This document shows, piece after piece, positions 37,635 through 47,093 of a DNA stretch of 64,000 bases. Below the pieces are notes generated by a model, which searched no databases, was not told the DNA's origin, and saw nothing but the letters and a program-made list of their open reading frames with translations. The stretch comes from Cellvibrionales bacterium UBA7375 (GTDB lineage: Bacteria; Pseudomonadota; Gammaproteobacteria; Pseudomonadales; Porticoccaceae). The position numbers and the translations under genes are program-made. Position 1 is the first letter of the stretch; each line of letters begins with the position of its first letter. The stretch spans positions 1 to 64,000 of the forward strand of contig CATAJQ010000047.1 of NCBI GenBank assembly GCA_949487135.1, given 5' to 3'.

Positions 37635-38020
37635 ATTATTCCAGTCGAAGATCAGGTTTTACCTTAATTGAAGTCGTAGTCGCTCTAGGGATATTGGGGC
37701 TAGTTCTAGGTGGCGCTATTTCTGCTGTCCATCAGTACGCTGATCAGCGAGTTTATATGAGTGCTAAAAATCTTAGCAATCAGGTTGCCTGGAATGTTTT
37801 AATGCAGCAATACCAAAATGCCGAGATGCGCAGTTCTAACTCTAGGCGAACCAGTAATGCTCAAAAAGGCCGGCAAACTCAGTATGGACTTGATTGGAAT
37901 TGGAATCTAACCGTTGAGCCTGCAATGGGTAAAGATCTATATCGCTATGAAGCAAAAGTTAGTGCCGTAAACAGTGATCGTGTAACAAGCGCCCTTTCTA
38001 TTTATATTGTTGAGGATTAA
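37631..38020 (+). CDS. gspI: Minor pseudopilin GspI
   Basis: 129 residues starting at GTG 37631, with AGGCAGG upstream and a 4-nt overlap with gspH. The prepilin site is RRSG/FTLIEVVVALGILG. The following A..A pattern and the segment SNQVAWNVLMQQYQN match GspI, which nucleates the I-J-K tip complex. Confidence 0.9.
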   Translation: MNYSSRRSGFTLIEVVVALGILGLVLGGAISAVHQYADQRVYMSAKNLSNQVAWNVLMQQYQNAEMRSSNSRRTSNAQKGRQTQYGLDWNWNLTVEPAMGKDLYRYEAKVSAVNSDRVTSALSIYIVED

Positions 38021-38022
38021 TT

Positions 38023-38655
38023 ATGCATGTAATTAATGACCTCAATTCAATTTATCGCACAAAGTCTCAGTTAGGCTTTACTTTAATTGAAACCTTAATA
38101 GCGCTGTCGCTATTGGCGATTATTTCACTGATGTCATACCAAGCGATAGAGGTGGTGATTGGCGCGGATGAGCGAAGTCGAGCTAAGCAATCAGGTGAAA
38201 TGCAAATACAGCGAGCTTGGAAAATTATTCAGCAAGATCTAATGCATATCAGAAATCGCCCCTTTAGGGATGGCCTTGGCGGTATTGAGCCTCCCTATTT
38301 TACTGAAAAAAGTGATTTTGGTGTTCGTTTCAGTCGCGGAAATGGACCCATGATTGCGACAAATCCAAGTGGTATGAGAAGGGTGGCCTACGAATTAAAT
38401 GATGATCAACAATTAATTCGACAATCGTGGGGTATTACTGAGTCTATGAGATACAGTGATGGAGTTTCTCTTGTGCTGTTGGAGGATGTCGAAAAAATTT
38501 TGTTTGAGCACTCAGATGGTAGTAAGTTATTTAATGCTGATTGGCCGCCTCTTCGCCGTCAAAAATCTGATCCTTTGCCAAAAATGATAAGAGTTACCAT
38601 TACATTAAGTAATGGGGCAGAGACGTCGAAATTATTTTTGGGGGTAAGCTCTTAA
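38023..38655 (+). CDS. gspJ: Minor pseudopilin GspJ
   Basis: 210 residues. The N-terminal leader is longer than in its neighbours (about 17 residues) before QLG/FTLIETLIALSLLAII. The core WKIIQQDLMHIRNRPFRD and GMRRVAYEL-type segment are GspJ features. It shares one base with gspK (TAATG), so coupling is likely. Confidence 0.92.
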   Translation: MHVINDLNSIYRTKSQLGFTLIETLIALSLLAIISLMSYQAIEVVIGADERSRAKQSGEMQIQRAWKIIQQDLMHIRNRPFRDGLGGIEPPYFTEKSDFGVRFSRGNGPMIATNPSGMRRVAYELNDDQQLIRQSWGITESMRYSDGVSLVLLEDVEKILFEHSDGSKLFNADWPPLRRQKSDPLPKMIRVTITLSNGAETSKLFLGVSS

Positions 38656-39803
38656 TGCAGTCAGGTTTTTCTAGACAGTCAGGAGTTGCGCTTGTTGCAG
38701 CCTTGTTATTGATGACTAGCGTAATGTTTATTTTAGGTAATATTTTTTATCGTCATCAAGTTAATGTTGCTCAGTCGACGCTGTCAATACACCAGGATCA
38801 AGCCTATCTCTTAGCACTTAGCGCAGAAAGCTGGGCTAGACAGTTATTGGAAGAAGACATGGCTGATTCGCAAGCTGATCATTTTGAGGAGCTATGGGCT
38901 CAGGCTATCCCTGCGATGCCTGTTGAGGGTGGCATTGTGAATGGCTGTATTTCTGATTTACAGGGACGATTTAACATTAATAGTCTGTTTTATAGATCCC
39001 CTGGCGAGTTAAAGAACGCACTAGGCGATGATATTGCTAGCTTTGCTAAGACTTGGAATAATTTATTAAACTACTTTGAGATCCCTGTTCACCCTGGCAG
39101 AATTGAAACCATTATTGATTGGCTTGATGCGAACTCTTCAAAAATAGGACCCGATGGTGCTGAGCGGGAGGAATATTCTGGTTTTTATCCACCTAGAACC
39201 CTAGCCGATTCGCCTATGGTTGAGCCAAGAGAGCTTGCTGCCGTATTTGGCTATGAAGTTTTTGAAGTCCAGCGATTAATGCCATGGCTAGCTGCGCTTC
39301 CTATTCCTCAAATTCCACCTGGTGAGCCAAAAGCGTCGGTAGCTATCAACGTAAATACTGCCTCAGAAGAGCTGCTCCTGGCGCTTGGAGATATTTACGA
39401 TATGCAGTTTAGAGATGCTGTATTAGCAAAACGACCTTTTGAGACTCTGGATGAGTTCTATGGTTTGCTTGAATTCGAATTAGCATTGCCGATCAATGAT
39501 ATTAAACAACGCTGGCCAGAGGGCGTGATTGGTGTAGCAACTAATTTTTTTGAATTATATATTGAAGTTACATTGGGAGAGGCGAGAATTGAAGTTAGAA
39601 GCATTATAATGCGCAGTTCTAAAGCAGATTCGGTTATAATCTCCAGAGAATTGACCACAGTGGCAGCCAAAATGCAAAAAGATAGCGTAACAGGGTTGCT
39701 GGAAAAGTTGGCGGCAAGAAATAAACTAGGATCTGATAAAAAGTCAGATAGTACGACAGACGACGAGCAAGTGCTTCCCGCTTGCGCAATGATTGGGGCT
39801 TAA
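38655..39803 (+). CDS. gspK: Minor pseudopilin GspK
   Basis: 382 residues, the large pseudopilin that caps the tip. The site is RQSG/VALVAALLLMTSVMFI; as in other GspK proteins the residue at +5 is not glutamate. Later segments include DLQGRFNINSLF, IIDWLDANS and the helix-hairpin-helix-like SVAINVNTASEELLLAL. It is followed by gspL after 1 nt. Confidence 0.93.
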   Translation: MQSGFSRQSGVALVAALLLMTSVMFILGNIFYRHQVNVAQSTLSIHQDQAYLLALSAESWARQLLEEDMADSQADHFEELWAQAIPAMPVEGGIVNGCISDLQGRFNINSLFYRSPGELKNALGDDIASFAKTWNNLLNYFEIPVHPGRIETIIDWLDANSSKIGPDGAEREEYSGFYPPRTLADSPMVEPRELAAVFGYEVFEVQRLMPWLAALPIPQIPPGEPKASVAINVNTASEELLLALGDIYDMQFRDAVLAKRPFETLDEFYGLLEFELALPINDIKQRWPEGVIGVATNFFELYIEVTLGEARIEVRSIIMRSSKADSVIISRELTTVAAKMQKDSVTGLLEKLAARNKLGSDKKSDSTTDDEQVLPACAMIGA

Positions 39804-39804
39804 A

Positions 39805-40944
39805 ATGATACTGCCAGTGGACCATATTCACAATCTTGATAGTTATATCACCAATGAGGGTGAAGCTTTCGAGTCAGTGGCAGATGCTGATCTTGTCAGC
39901 ATGAACCTGTGGGTGCCATCTGAGTCTGTGGCTATGCATCTTATAGATCCCCCCTCCGCACCAAAACGCAAGTGGACTGAATTGATTCCCTGGATTTTAG
40001 AAGATAGGTTGTTACAGCCTATCGAAGAAGTGAATTTTGTACTTTGTGGTCAAAACACCGAAGGTCAATTGCAAATTTTGGTGGTTTCTGATGCAGATAT
40101 TCAAAACTGGCAACGTGTAGCTAAAAATTCAGGCGTAGCCCCACAATCAATGTATCCCGATTATATGGCGTTGCCCTATGAAGAAGGTAGAATCAGTATT
40201 GGTTGGCGAGATGGGGTATGCCTTGTTCGTACAGGGGCGGTTGATGGTTTTGCTGCAAGTCCCGACATCGCATGGTCGATGATTGGCACTTTGTTGCAAC
40301 AGGATGAAACACTCAGGGTCTCAATTTCAATTCCTGAGTCTGTAATCGTGCCAGAAAACATAGTTCAATTTGCCGATATTAATGATTCTTTGGTGGACTG
40401 GCAATTTTCTCAACTTCCATCGCAATGCAATCTTTTAGCCAACAGGCAGAAAGGTGCCTTTTCTCTATCGGGAATACTCAAATGGATCCCAGCATCAATA
40501 TTGGGAGTGAGTTCAATTTTGTTGGCTATGCTGTATTTTCAAACTGGCATTGAAAATGCCAGAGATGAAATTAGTATTCTTGAAAATCGGTTAACACAGG
40601 GTTATTCAAGATTATTTGATGGTCGTAGACCATCCCCGTCGAATGTTAGGTTTGAAGTTGATCGCAATATTGCTCAATTACTCACCCAGCGTGAGAGCAT
40701 ACAATCGGAACCTGTTGCCGGTTTGTTGGCTTTAAATAGGTTGATGAGGGGTTGTGGGTGTCAGCTCAGTGCTCTAGATTATTCTAAAAACACCATTGTG
40801 ATGCTTATTGAAAATGGCGCAGAGTTAAAAAAACGTAAACTTAATTTACCTGGCTACAAAATCGCTGTAACACAGCAGCCTGGAGGGGACGAAAATGCGA
40901 TTGAGTTGCGTTTGACCTCGAAAAAATCAGGAGTCAGTCAATGA
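39805..40944 (+). CDS. gspL: Type II secretion protein GspL
   Basis: 379 residues from ATG 39805, with GGGG 6 nt upstream; an in-frame TTG (39793) lies in gspK. An actin-like cytoplasmic domain (about 1-235; WTELIPWILEDRLLQPIEEV is the typical GspL segment) is followed by one membrane segment (about 229-248) and a small periplasmic domain. GspL recruits GspE to the membrane. Overlaps gspM by 4 nt. Confidence 0.9.
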   Translation: MILPVDHIHNLDSYITNEGEAFESVADADLVSMNLWVPSESVAMHLIDPPSAPKRKWTELIPWILEDRLLQPIEEVNFVLCGQNTEGQLQILVVSDADIQNWQRVAKNSGVAPQSMYPDYMALPYEEGRISIGWRDGVCLVRTGAVDGFAASPDIAWSMIGTLLQQDETLRVSISIPESVIVPENIVQFADINDSLVDWQFSQLPSQCNLLANRQKGAFSLSGILKWIPASILGVSSILLAMLYFQTGIENARDEISILENRLTQGYSRLFDGRRPSPSNVRFEVDRNIAQLLTQRESIQSEPVAGLLALNRLMRGCGCQLSALDYSKNTIVMLIENGAELKKRKLNLPGYKIAVTQQPGGDENAIELRLTSKKSGVSQ

Positions 40945-41432
40945 AAGATTTCATGGGACTTATTGAAGATTTTTTCTCTGGATTAGAGCCGCGCGAGAGG
41001 TTGCTACTTAAAGTCGCTTCTGTTGTATTTGTGGTTGCTTTGGTTGTTATTTTAGTTCAGCCAAAATGGGAAGCCTACAGTCAGTTGAGTGAGCAACGAG
41101 AAAGTCTAAAGGCTGATATGGATTGGCTGCAAAAAAATCAAAGTATTGTGGCTACACTTGTTAGTGCTTGTCCTCAAGTGAGCAAGCAAAAGATACGTCA
41201 GTTGGATAGTCTTAAAAACTTGGTGCTTCGCAATCAGCTTAAAGTTGAATCATCATCAGAGAAAAAAGAAATTATACTGCTCACGGTTTCCGGCAATGAT
41301 AGTAATAAATTTATTGCTTTAATGCATCAAATTGCCTGTCAGGGTTTCAGGTTGATGGAGGTTTCATTGGCTGCTGACCAAGAGGAAGCATCGCTTTTGG
41401 TTGCAGAAATTGGGGTTCAGCGTGTTAATTAA
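40941..41432 (+). CDS. gspM: Type II secretion protein GspM
   Basis: 163 residues. A short cytoplasmic start is followed by the segment GLEPRERLLLKVASVVFVVALVVIL-like membrane anchor (about 15-40) and then a periplasmic ferredoxin-like domain. RERLLL and WLQKN fit GspM. It partners GspL. The end overlaps the proposed gspC start. Confidence 0.87.
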   Translation: MKDFMGLIEDFFSGLEPRERLLLKVASVVFVVALVVILVQPKWEAYSQLSEQRESLKADMDWLQKNQSIVATLVSACPQVSKQKIRQLDSLKNLVLRNQLKVESSSEKKEIILLTVSGNDSNKFIALMHQIACQGFRLMEVSLAADQEEASLLVAEIGVQRVN

Positions 41433-42222
41433 ATTTATACAAAAGCATATGGCGTATTTACTTCCCTCTTTTTTAACTGGAGTTTTTGCCATAGGGTTAC
41501 TTTCAGCAGTGTTAATTCAGAAGTTTCAAGCGCAGCCAAGTTTTAGTGCTGTTGAGCAGGTTCGCAAGCCTGCTAACATTACATTCAACTGGTTTGGAGG
41601 CAAAGCTGCGCCACAAAAACAAATTGACTTGTCAGATATTCCAGAAAATTTACCTTTGGCAGATATCAACGCGCAATTATTAGGAATAGTACTTGCTGGT
41701 GATATATCTACGGCAACAATAAAGTTTGGAGGCTCTAAAGAAGTGGTTCACTTTATTGGAGATAAGATTGAAGGACAAACAAAAATTGTTGATATTCAAA
41801 GTTATAGAATAGTTGTACTTCAAGATGGTGCTAATAAACAAATGGTAATGAAAAAGCCGGACACTATTATTGAACAGTCTAAGGGTAAAGCAAAGACTAA
41901 AAAATCTTCAGATGGTGGCTTTGCATTAGCAAATATGTTCGGAGCAGTTCCGGTAATGGCTGCAGGCACTACGGGCTTTAAGCTTAATGATTTATCTGAC
42001 GAGATCCAGTCATTAGCAGATATTCGTGAGGGTGATGTTGTTATAGGTGTAGATGGGGCTTCGATGCGCGATATAATGTCTGACCCCAGTAATTGGCAAA
42101 AGTTTAGCACTTCCACAAACTTGCCAATAACTGTATTTAGAGACGGTGAAAAGCAGATTATTTATATCAATGCTACTAGCCTATCGGCTAAAATGATGCC
42201 AAACCTTGGATTTAAACCCTGA
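41422..42222 (+). CDS. gspC: Type II secretion protein GspC
   Basis: 266 residues from GTG 41422, which has GGGG 6 nt upstream and overlaps gspM by 11 nt; ATG 41449 lacks a ribosome binding site. One N-terminal membrane segment (LLPSFLTGVFAIGLLSAVLI) is followed by the homology-region domain (INAQLLGIVLAGDISTATI) and a PDZ-like C-terminus (LNDLSDEIQSLADIREGDVV). GspC links the inner-membrane platform to GspD. Its position after gspM rather than first in the operon is unusual. Confidence 0.88.
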   Translation: MLIKFIQKHMAYLLPSFLTGVFAIGLLSAVLIQKFQAQPSFSAVEQVRKPANITFNWFGGKAAPQKQIDLSDIPENLPLADINAQLLGIVLAGDISTATIKFGGSKEVVHFIGDKIEGQTKIVDIQSYRIVVLQDGANKQMVMKKPDTIIEQSKGKAKTKKSSDGGFALANMFGAVPVMAAGTTGFKLNDLSDEIQSLADIREGDVVIGVDGASMRDIMSDPSNWQKFSTSTNLPITVFRDGEKQIIYINATSLSAKMMPNLGFKP

Positions 42223-42223
42223 A

Positions 42224-44170
42224 ATGAAACTCAAAATTAATAGATGGTTGAAGTGTATGAAAGTGGGTCAATTGAAAAAATGTTCTAGTTTTATCAAGCG
42301 GTTAATTACGCTAGCTATATCGATAGGTTTTGTTATTGATGCCTTGGCTGCAGATTTAGTGAAAATTAATTTTCGTGATGCCGATATTCGTAGCGTTATT
42401 GAAAGCGTAGCTGAAATTACCGGTGAATCCTTTGTTCTCGACCCTAGAGTAAAAGGCAAGGTAACCATTATTTCACCTGAAACAATTGATAAGTCTTTAT
42501 TATATGAAGCAATTCTTTCTGCCATTCAGGTGCAGGGCTATCAAGCGATTCGCGACGGCGCAGTGACTAGAATAGTTCCTTTTAATCAGTCATTTAACCT
42601 GGCTGGGGGTGGTAATAGTGAGCTAATAACAGAAATACTAAAGGTCCGTTATGTGCAAGCAGCGACGCTAATACCTGTGTTAAAGCCTCTTATGAGTAAT
42701 GGCGCACGTGTTCAGGCATATAATCAAAGTAACTACTTGGTTGTTTCTGATATTCGGTCAAATGTTAATCGTTTGAAAATGCTGCTTAATGAGCTTGATG
42801 ATCCCGATCAAACTGCAGTTGAGGTAATAAGCTTGGATCATATTTCTGCTGCTGAGGCTGTTCATATCGCAGGTCAATTAAAACAATTACAAAAGCAAGA
42901 ATTATCCCTCGTTGAAGATGACCTAAATAATCGTGTAATTGTCAGTGGTCCTGGTTCTGCTAGAACCGCATTTAAAACCATGCTTGAATCTCTCGATGTG
43001 CCTCTCAGCAAGAAGGGCAGTGTAGAAGTTATCTATCTTAATTATTCTCGTGCGGCAGAACTTAAGCCGGTACTAGATGGTCTTTTGACCTCGGAGATTT
43101 TGCTTCGCTTGGCGGGTGAAACTACAGGAAAAGGCAGTAAAGGAGTTGCTAAAGCGGCCTATAAAGTTGAAATTGATGAGCTTAATAATGCCATCATTTT
43201 AGCCGCGCCAGCAGCAGTGATTCGTGAGATTAAAAATATTGTTGGTAAATTGGATATTTCTCGCCCGCAGGTGTTAATTGAGGCAGTAATTGCTCAACTT
43301 TCAGAAGAGCAAGCCAATGAGCTTGGTTCTGATTTGTTATATACCAGTAAGGATAAAGGCGGTTATCTCACTAATTTCGATGGTCTGCTGACTTCTTTGG
43401 TTGGCACTGCGCTAAATGGCACGCCAGATTCTGCTGGATTAACAGCAATTGTAGGTAGTATTCCAAACTCTTCAGTTGCTGTTGCTGGCGATTTTGACCC
43501 TGTTACAGGAAAAGGAATGGGGCTATTAATTGAGGCGCTAAAAACAGATGAAGATACCAATATCCTTTCCACACCCTCAGTAGTAACTCTTGATAATGAA
43601 GAGGCAAAGCTAACATCTGGTGAAGAGGTACCTTTTGCATCGGGTAAATATACTAGCGGTTCAAATGGTGCCAGCAATCCTTTCACAACCTATAACCGTG
43701 AGGAAGTCGGTATTCTGTTAACGGTAAAACCGCAAATTAGTAAGGGAAATGCAATCCGTCTTGAGATTGAGCAGGAATCTTCGAAGGTATTAACAACAGA
43801 TAACAATGGTCAAACCACTACTTCTAAAAATACCATTAAAACCAACGTAATGATTGAGGATGGTGAGTTGTTGGTATTAGGTGGACTTATTGAAGATAAC
43901 TTTAAAGAAGGTGAGTCAAAGGTACCGTTGCTTGGTGATATTCCCTTGTTAGGAAAGCTATTTACCAAATCGTCCAAGACGGAAAATAAAAAAGTTACAA
44001 TGATGTTTATTCGACCCACGATTATTCGAACGCCCGGGGATGCAAAAGATCTATCAAATGATAAATTTGAGCATCTAATAAGCCGTGACCTCGATGGTAA
44101 AAAGCAGAGTAAATTAAGTGATAGGCTTAACGAAATTTTACAGGAAGGACAGCCGCAAGAGACCGACTAA
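42224..44170 (+). CDS. gspD: Type II secretion secretin GspD
   Basis: 648 residues from ATG 42224, directly after the gspC stop; ATG 42257 would give a shorter signal peptide and is an alternative. The signal ends near ALAADLVKINF. N0-N3 domains follow (about 45-330, e.g. VRYVQAATLIPVLKPLMS), then the secretin domain with DEDTNILSTPSVVTLDNEEA, the VPF cap region and VPLLGDIPLLGKLF. The S-domain end is short. GspD is the outer-membrane channel; a pilotin is not evident here, while GspA/GspB follow. Confidence 0.95.
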   Translation: MKLKINRWLKCMKVGQLKKCSSFIKRLITLAISIGFVIDALAADLVKINFRDADIRSVIESVAEITGESFVLDPRVKGKVTIISPETIDKSLLYEAILSAIQVQGYQAIRDGAVTRIVPFNQSFNLAGGGNSELITEILKVRYVQAATLIPVLKPLMSNGARVQAYNQSNYLVVSDIRSNVNRLKMLLNELDDPDQTAVEVISLDHISAAEAVHIAGQLKQLQKQELSLVEDDLNNRVIVSGPGSARTAFKTMLESLDVPLSKKGSVEVIYLNYSRAAELKPVLDGLLTSEILLRLAGETTGKGSKGVAKAAYKVEIDELNNAIILAAPAAVIREIKNIVGKLDISRPQVLIEAVIAQLSEEQANELGSDLLYTSKDKGGYLTNFDGLLTSLVGTALNGTPDSAGLTAIVGSIPNSSVAVAGDFDPVTGKGMGLLIEALKTDEDTNILSTPSVVTLDNEEAKLTSGEEVPFASGKYTSGSNGASNPFTTYNREEVGILLTVKPQISKGNAIRLEIEQESSKVLTTDNNGQTTTSKNTIKTNVMIEDGELLVLGGLIEDNFKEGESKVPLLGDIPLLGKLFTKSSKTENKKVTMMFIRPTIIRTPGDAKDLSNDKFEHLISRDLDGKKQSKLSDRLNEILQEGQPQETD

Positions 44171-44179
44171 GAGTGGGTT

Positions 44180-45910
44180 ATGAGCATATACCAACAGTAT
44201 TTTGCCCTTAATTGCGAACCATTTTCTATCGTTCCTGACCCGGGGTTTTTATACCCCAGTAGTCAACATCGTCAGGCTGTAGCCCATCTAAAGTATGGCC
44301 TCGATCGAGAGGGTGGTTTTGTCCTGCTTACCGGTGAGGTAGGCACAGGTAAAACCACGTTAACTCGCACATTGCTAAAGCGGCTTCCCGCACATGTGCG
44401 GGTTGCCTATGTACTTAATAGCACCCTTGAAGTAACGGATGTACTGGCCAGTATTTGTCAGGAATTATCCGTTGAATTGCCTCAGTCTTCACAAACATCT
44501 CTATCCAAAAATTGTATCGATGCCTTAAATGCCAATCTTATTGCAGCGCATTCTGAGGGTAAAAAAACCCTGGTGGTGATAGAAGAGGCACAAAATTTAA
44601 GTCCCGAGGTTCTTGAGATATTACGCCTACTGAGTAACCTCGAAACAGCAACACACAAGTTGCTGCATATTCTATTGGTAGGTCAGCCAGAGCTTTTAGA
44701 AACGCTGGCGCAAAAAAATCAGCGTCAACTCAATCAGCGTGTGGTTGCGCGTTTCCACCTATTACCCTTAGCTAAGACCGATGTGGCTAATTATGTTAAT
44801 CATCGCTTGCATCATGCAGGAGCCAATCGGGCAATTTTTGAAAATGCGGCTATGGGCACATTGTTTAAGTTAACCAAAGGTGTTCCCCGGCTGATAAATC
44901 TAATTTGCCATCACGCACTACTGGCAGCCTATGCTACTGGGGCTAAAACGGTATCCGCTAAATTGGTTAAAAAGGCGGCCAAGGAAATATTTGACACTCA
45001 GCTTCCACCAAAGAAATCATCAAAAAAATGGTTGGTTGCCTTATTGATTGCAGGAATTGTTGCGGTCTTAATAACCGAGCAATACAAGCCTAATATCTCA
45101 GAAATTGAATTTGAGGAAGTTGAGATAATTGATGAAATAGAACCGCAAACTGCTCAACAGGTAGAGGCATTATTTGAGGTTGTTGAGTCGGATGAAATTT
45201 TAATACAGCCAAGTAAACAGCCTGAGTTGCCACTTGTTGAGCCAGAACCTAAAGCCGTTCAAGATCAAGATGAAGATGAAGACCAGTCAGCGGTTGCAAC
45301 CCCTGTAAATAGTAATACTTTTGCTGAACTTTTTGCTTTGTGGTCGATAGAAGTTGAGCCATTATTTTCTGAAGAGGAAGTATTTGCTTTAGCAGCTATT
45401 AATAATTTGGAGGCTGAAAAGCTAACCAAATCCAATATTGACGCATTATTGTCTATCGACAGGCCCGGTATTATCTGGATCGCAGAAGACAATGGCCGAT
45501 TGAAAAGTTATTTGTTGTTAGCATTAGACGCTGAGTCAGTGCGACTAAAGTCGGCTGATAACAGTCGTCGTGAAACTTTGCAGTGGTTTGCTGAGCGCTG
45601 GAACGGCGCTTTCCTATTCCTATGGTATTCTCCGTCGGATATTGAAAGTTTGCGCCTGGGAGATCAAAATCCACTCGCGCTTAATTGGCTGCAGTCTCAA
45701 CTACAGCTTATTAATAGTGATTATTTACCTTTGATTACTGACGGTAATTACACTGAAATTATTCGCGATAACGTGCTAGAGTTTCAAAAACAGCAGGGCA
45801 TCCGCGCAGATGGTGTGGTGGGTCGACAAACCATTATGAAGCTAAACCAGTTGGCTAAACCCAGTATTCCAACCCTGAGTAATGCTTTGCCCGAACAGGA
45901 AAACCTTTAA
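44180..45910 (+). CDS. gspA: GspA/ExeA-like ATPase with peptidoglycan-binding domain
   Basis: 576 residues. AAA ATPase domain about 1-270 with Walker A GEVGTGKT (52-59) and Walker B LVVIEEAQNLS; one membrane segment (about 283-297); a long acidic linker; then a periplasmic part ending in a PG_binding_1 domain (LEFQKQQGIRADGVVGRQTIMKL, about 533-557). This is the layout of Aeromonas ExeA, which with ExeB moves the secretin through peptidoglycan. It lies 9 nt after gspD. Confidence 0.92.
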   Translation: MSIYQQYFALNCEPFSIVPDPGFLYPSSQHRQAVAHLKYGLDREGGFVLLTGEVGTGKTTLTRTLLKRLPAHVRVAYVLNSTLEVTDVLASICQELSVELPQSSQTSLSKNCIDALNANLIAAHSEGKKTLVVIEEAQNLSPEVLEILRLLSNLETATHKLLHILLVGQPELLETLAQKNQRQLNQRVVARFHLLPLAKTDVANYVNHRLHHAGANRAIFENAAMGTLFKLTKGVPRLINLICHHALLAAYATGAKTVSAKLVKKAAKEIFDTQLPPKKSSKKWLVALLIAGIVAVLITEQYKPNISEIEFEEVEIIDEIEPQTAQQVEALFEVVESDEILIQPSKQPELPLVEPEPKAVQDQDEDEDQSAVATPVNSNTFAELFALWSIEVEPLFSEEEVFALAAINNLEAEKLTKSNIDALLSIDRPGIIWIAEDNGRLKSYLLLALDAESVRLKSADNSRRETLQWFAERWNGAFLFLWYSPSDIESLRLGDQNPLALNWLQSQLQLINSDYLPLITDGNYTEIIRDNVLEFQKQQGIRADGVVGRQTIMKLNQLAKPSIPTLSNALPEQENL

Positions 45911-46407
45911 TGTCTTATATATTAAATGCGCTAAAAAAGGCTGAGCAAGATCGATTGCGCGATGACCCTAAAGATTTGGAGGACTTTGCCAGTGCGCGCT
46001 GGGATCCCTACGAGCAACAAACATCGTCCAATAAAACCGCACTTATATTATCGTTGATCGCACTGGTAGCTCTTGCAGTGGCTGTGGCTATTTATATGGA
46101 TGGGTTTAAGCCTTTGGCGCAAAAAACCGAGATATTACAGAGTGGCAAAGCCGTTACACAGGCCATTGAGACGCAATCGATTGAGGTGAAGCCTACAATT
46201 GAGGTCGACCCCTACGCTTTACCTGTATTGGATATAAGCGGGCATATGTTTTTCGCACAGGGTTCCAAATCCAACCGCCTATTTGCTAATGATCAATCCT
46301 TTAAACAAGGTGATTTGGTTGCTAATGGTTGGCGATTATCTGCTATTAGGATAGATGGCATTGAACTGGCAAAGCAGGGACGTTCAATATTTTTAGCTTA
46401 CCCTTGA
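45910..46407 (+). CDS. gspB: GspB/ExeB-like secretin assembly protein
   Basis: 165 residues. The conserved start MSYILNALKKAEQDR, one membrane segment (about 43-62, ALILSLIALVALAVAVAIYM), and a C-terminal GspB domain with HMFFAQGSKSNRLFAN and GWRLSAIRIDGIEL. It is the partner of GspA in positioning GspD. It shares a base with gspA and ends the secretion locus. Confidence 0.92.
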   Translation: MSYILNALKKAEQDRLRDDPKDLEDFASARWDPYEQQTSSNKTALILSLIALVALAVAVAIYMDGFKPLAQKTEILQSGKAVTQAIETQSIEVKPTIEVDPYALPVLDISGHMFFAQGSKSNRLFANDQSFKQGDLVANGWRLSAIRIDGIELAKQGRSIFLAYP

Positions 46408-46427
46408 TATAGGGTTTCTAGCTAATA

Positions 46428-47093
46428 TTAATCAACTAATTGTTGTAATTTTTTAAGTTGCTTTAGATTTTCTGAGCGACTAGCTTTTTTCCCTGAGGTC
46501 TCAGGTAACTCTTTGGGTAGTTCAATTATTAATTCTTCACCGCCCAACACACGATCGCAGTAGTTGCGATAGCAATCACTAAATAGTGGCAAAGCTTTGC
46601 GCTCGATCTCATTGGCCAATAGATGCCATCCACAGTCGCGAGCGGCGAGATAAACGGCCGCATGCGACCAGTCTTGTGTTGCCTTAGGGCTGGGTTTATT
46701 GCAGGCTTCTAAGTAGGCTTGACGAGCACTGGGCAAACCTTTGGGCATACCCACTTGGCGACAGGCTTCAAGCATTTTATGCAGCGTAGGAAGATAGTCA
46801 TTGTCGGCAATAATTTTCTCAGCCGCACCACAAATAGTATCGGCACTAAATTGCGATAGCTTGTTAAGCCATAAATTTTTAGCTAAATTTTCTGATTTGG
46901 TATTATCGCCAAAAGCACTGAAATACTGATTGTGATAATTTATTTGAAACAGCGCAAATACCTGATTGATGGCATCAATCAGTTCAGGGCTCTGAGGTGG
47001 ATTTTCAGGATGCCCAGCTTCTGTCTGAGAGAGCGTCGATGATGTTGCGATCTCGGATACGACCTGTTGAACCAGATCCTTGTTGCTTGCCAT
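46428..47093 (-). CDS. Lambda P-like replication protein (putative helicase loader)
   Basis: 221 residues from ATG 47093, with AGCGGA upstream; this start lies inside the end of the DnaT-like gene (89-nt overlap in another frame). The core INQVFALFQINYHNQYFSAF, LAKNLWLNKLSQFSADTI and DYLPTLHKMLEACRQ resembles the phage lambda replication protein P family, whose founder loads DnaB onto the origin. No phage genes lie nearby. The C-terminus is lysine/leucine-rich (ENLKQLKKLQQL). Role as a chromosomal DnaB partner is inference. Longer in-frame starts up to 47210 exist but would increase the overlap. Confidence 0.65.
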   Translation of the reverse strand: MASNKDLVQQVVSEIATSSTLSQTEAGHPENPPQSPELIDAINQVFALFQINYHNQYFSAFGDNTKSENLAKNLWLNKLSQFSADTICGAAEKIIADNDYLPTLHKMLEACRQVGMPKGLPSARQAYLEACNKPSPKATQDWSHAAVYLAARDCGWHLLANEIERKALPLFSDCYRNYCDRVLGGEELIIELPKELPETSGKKASRSENLKQLKKLQQLVD

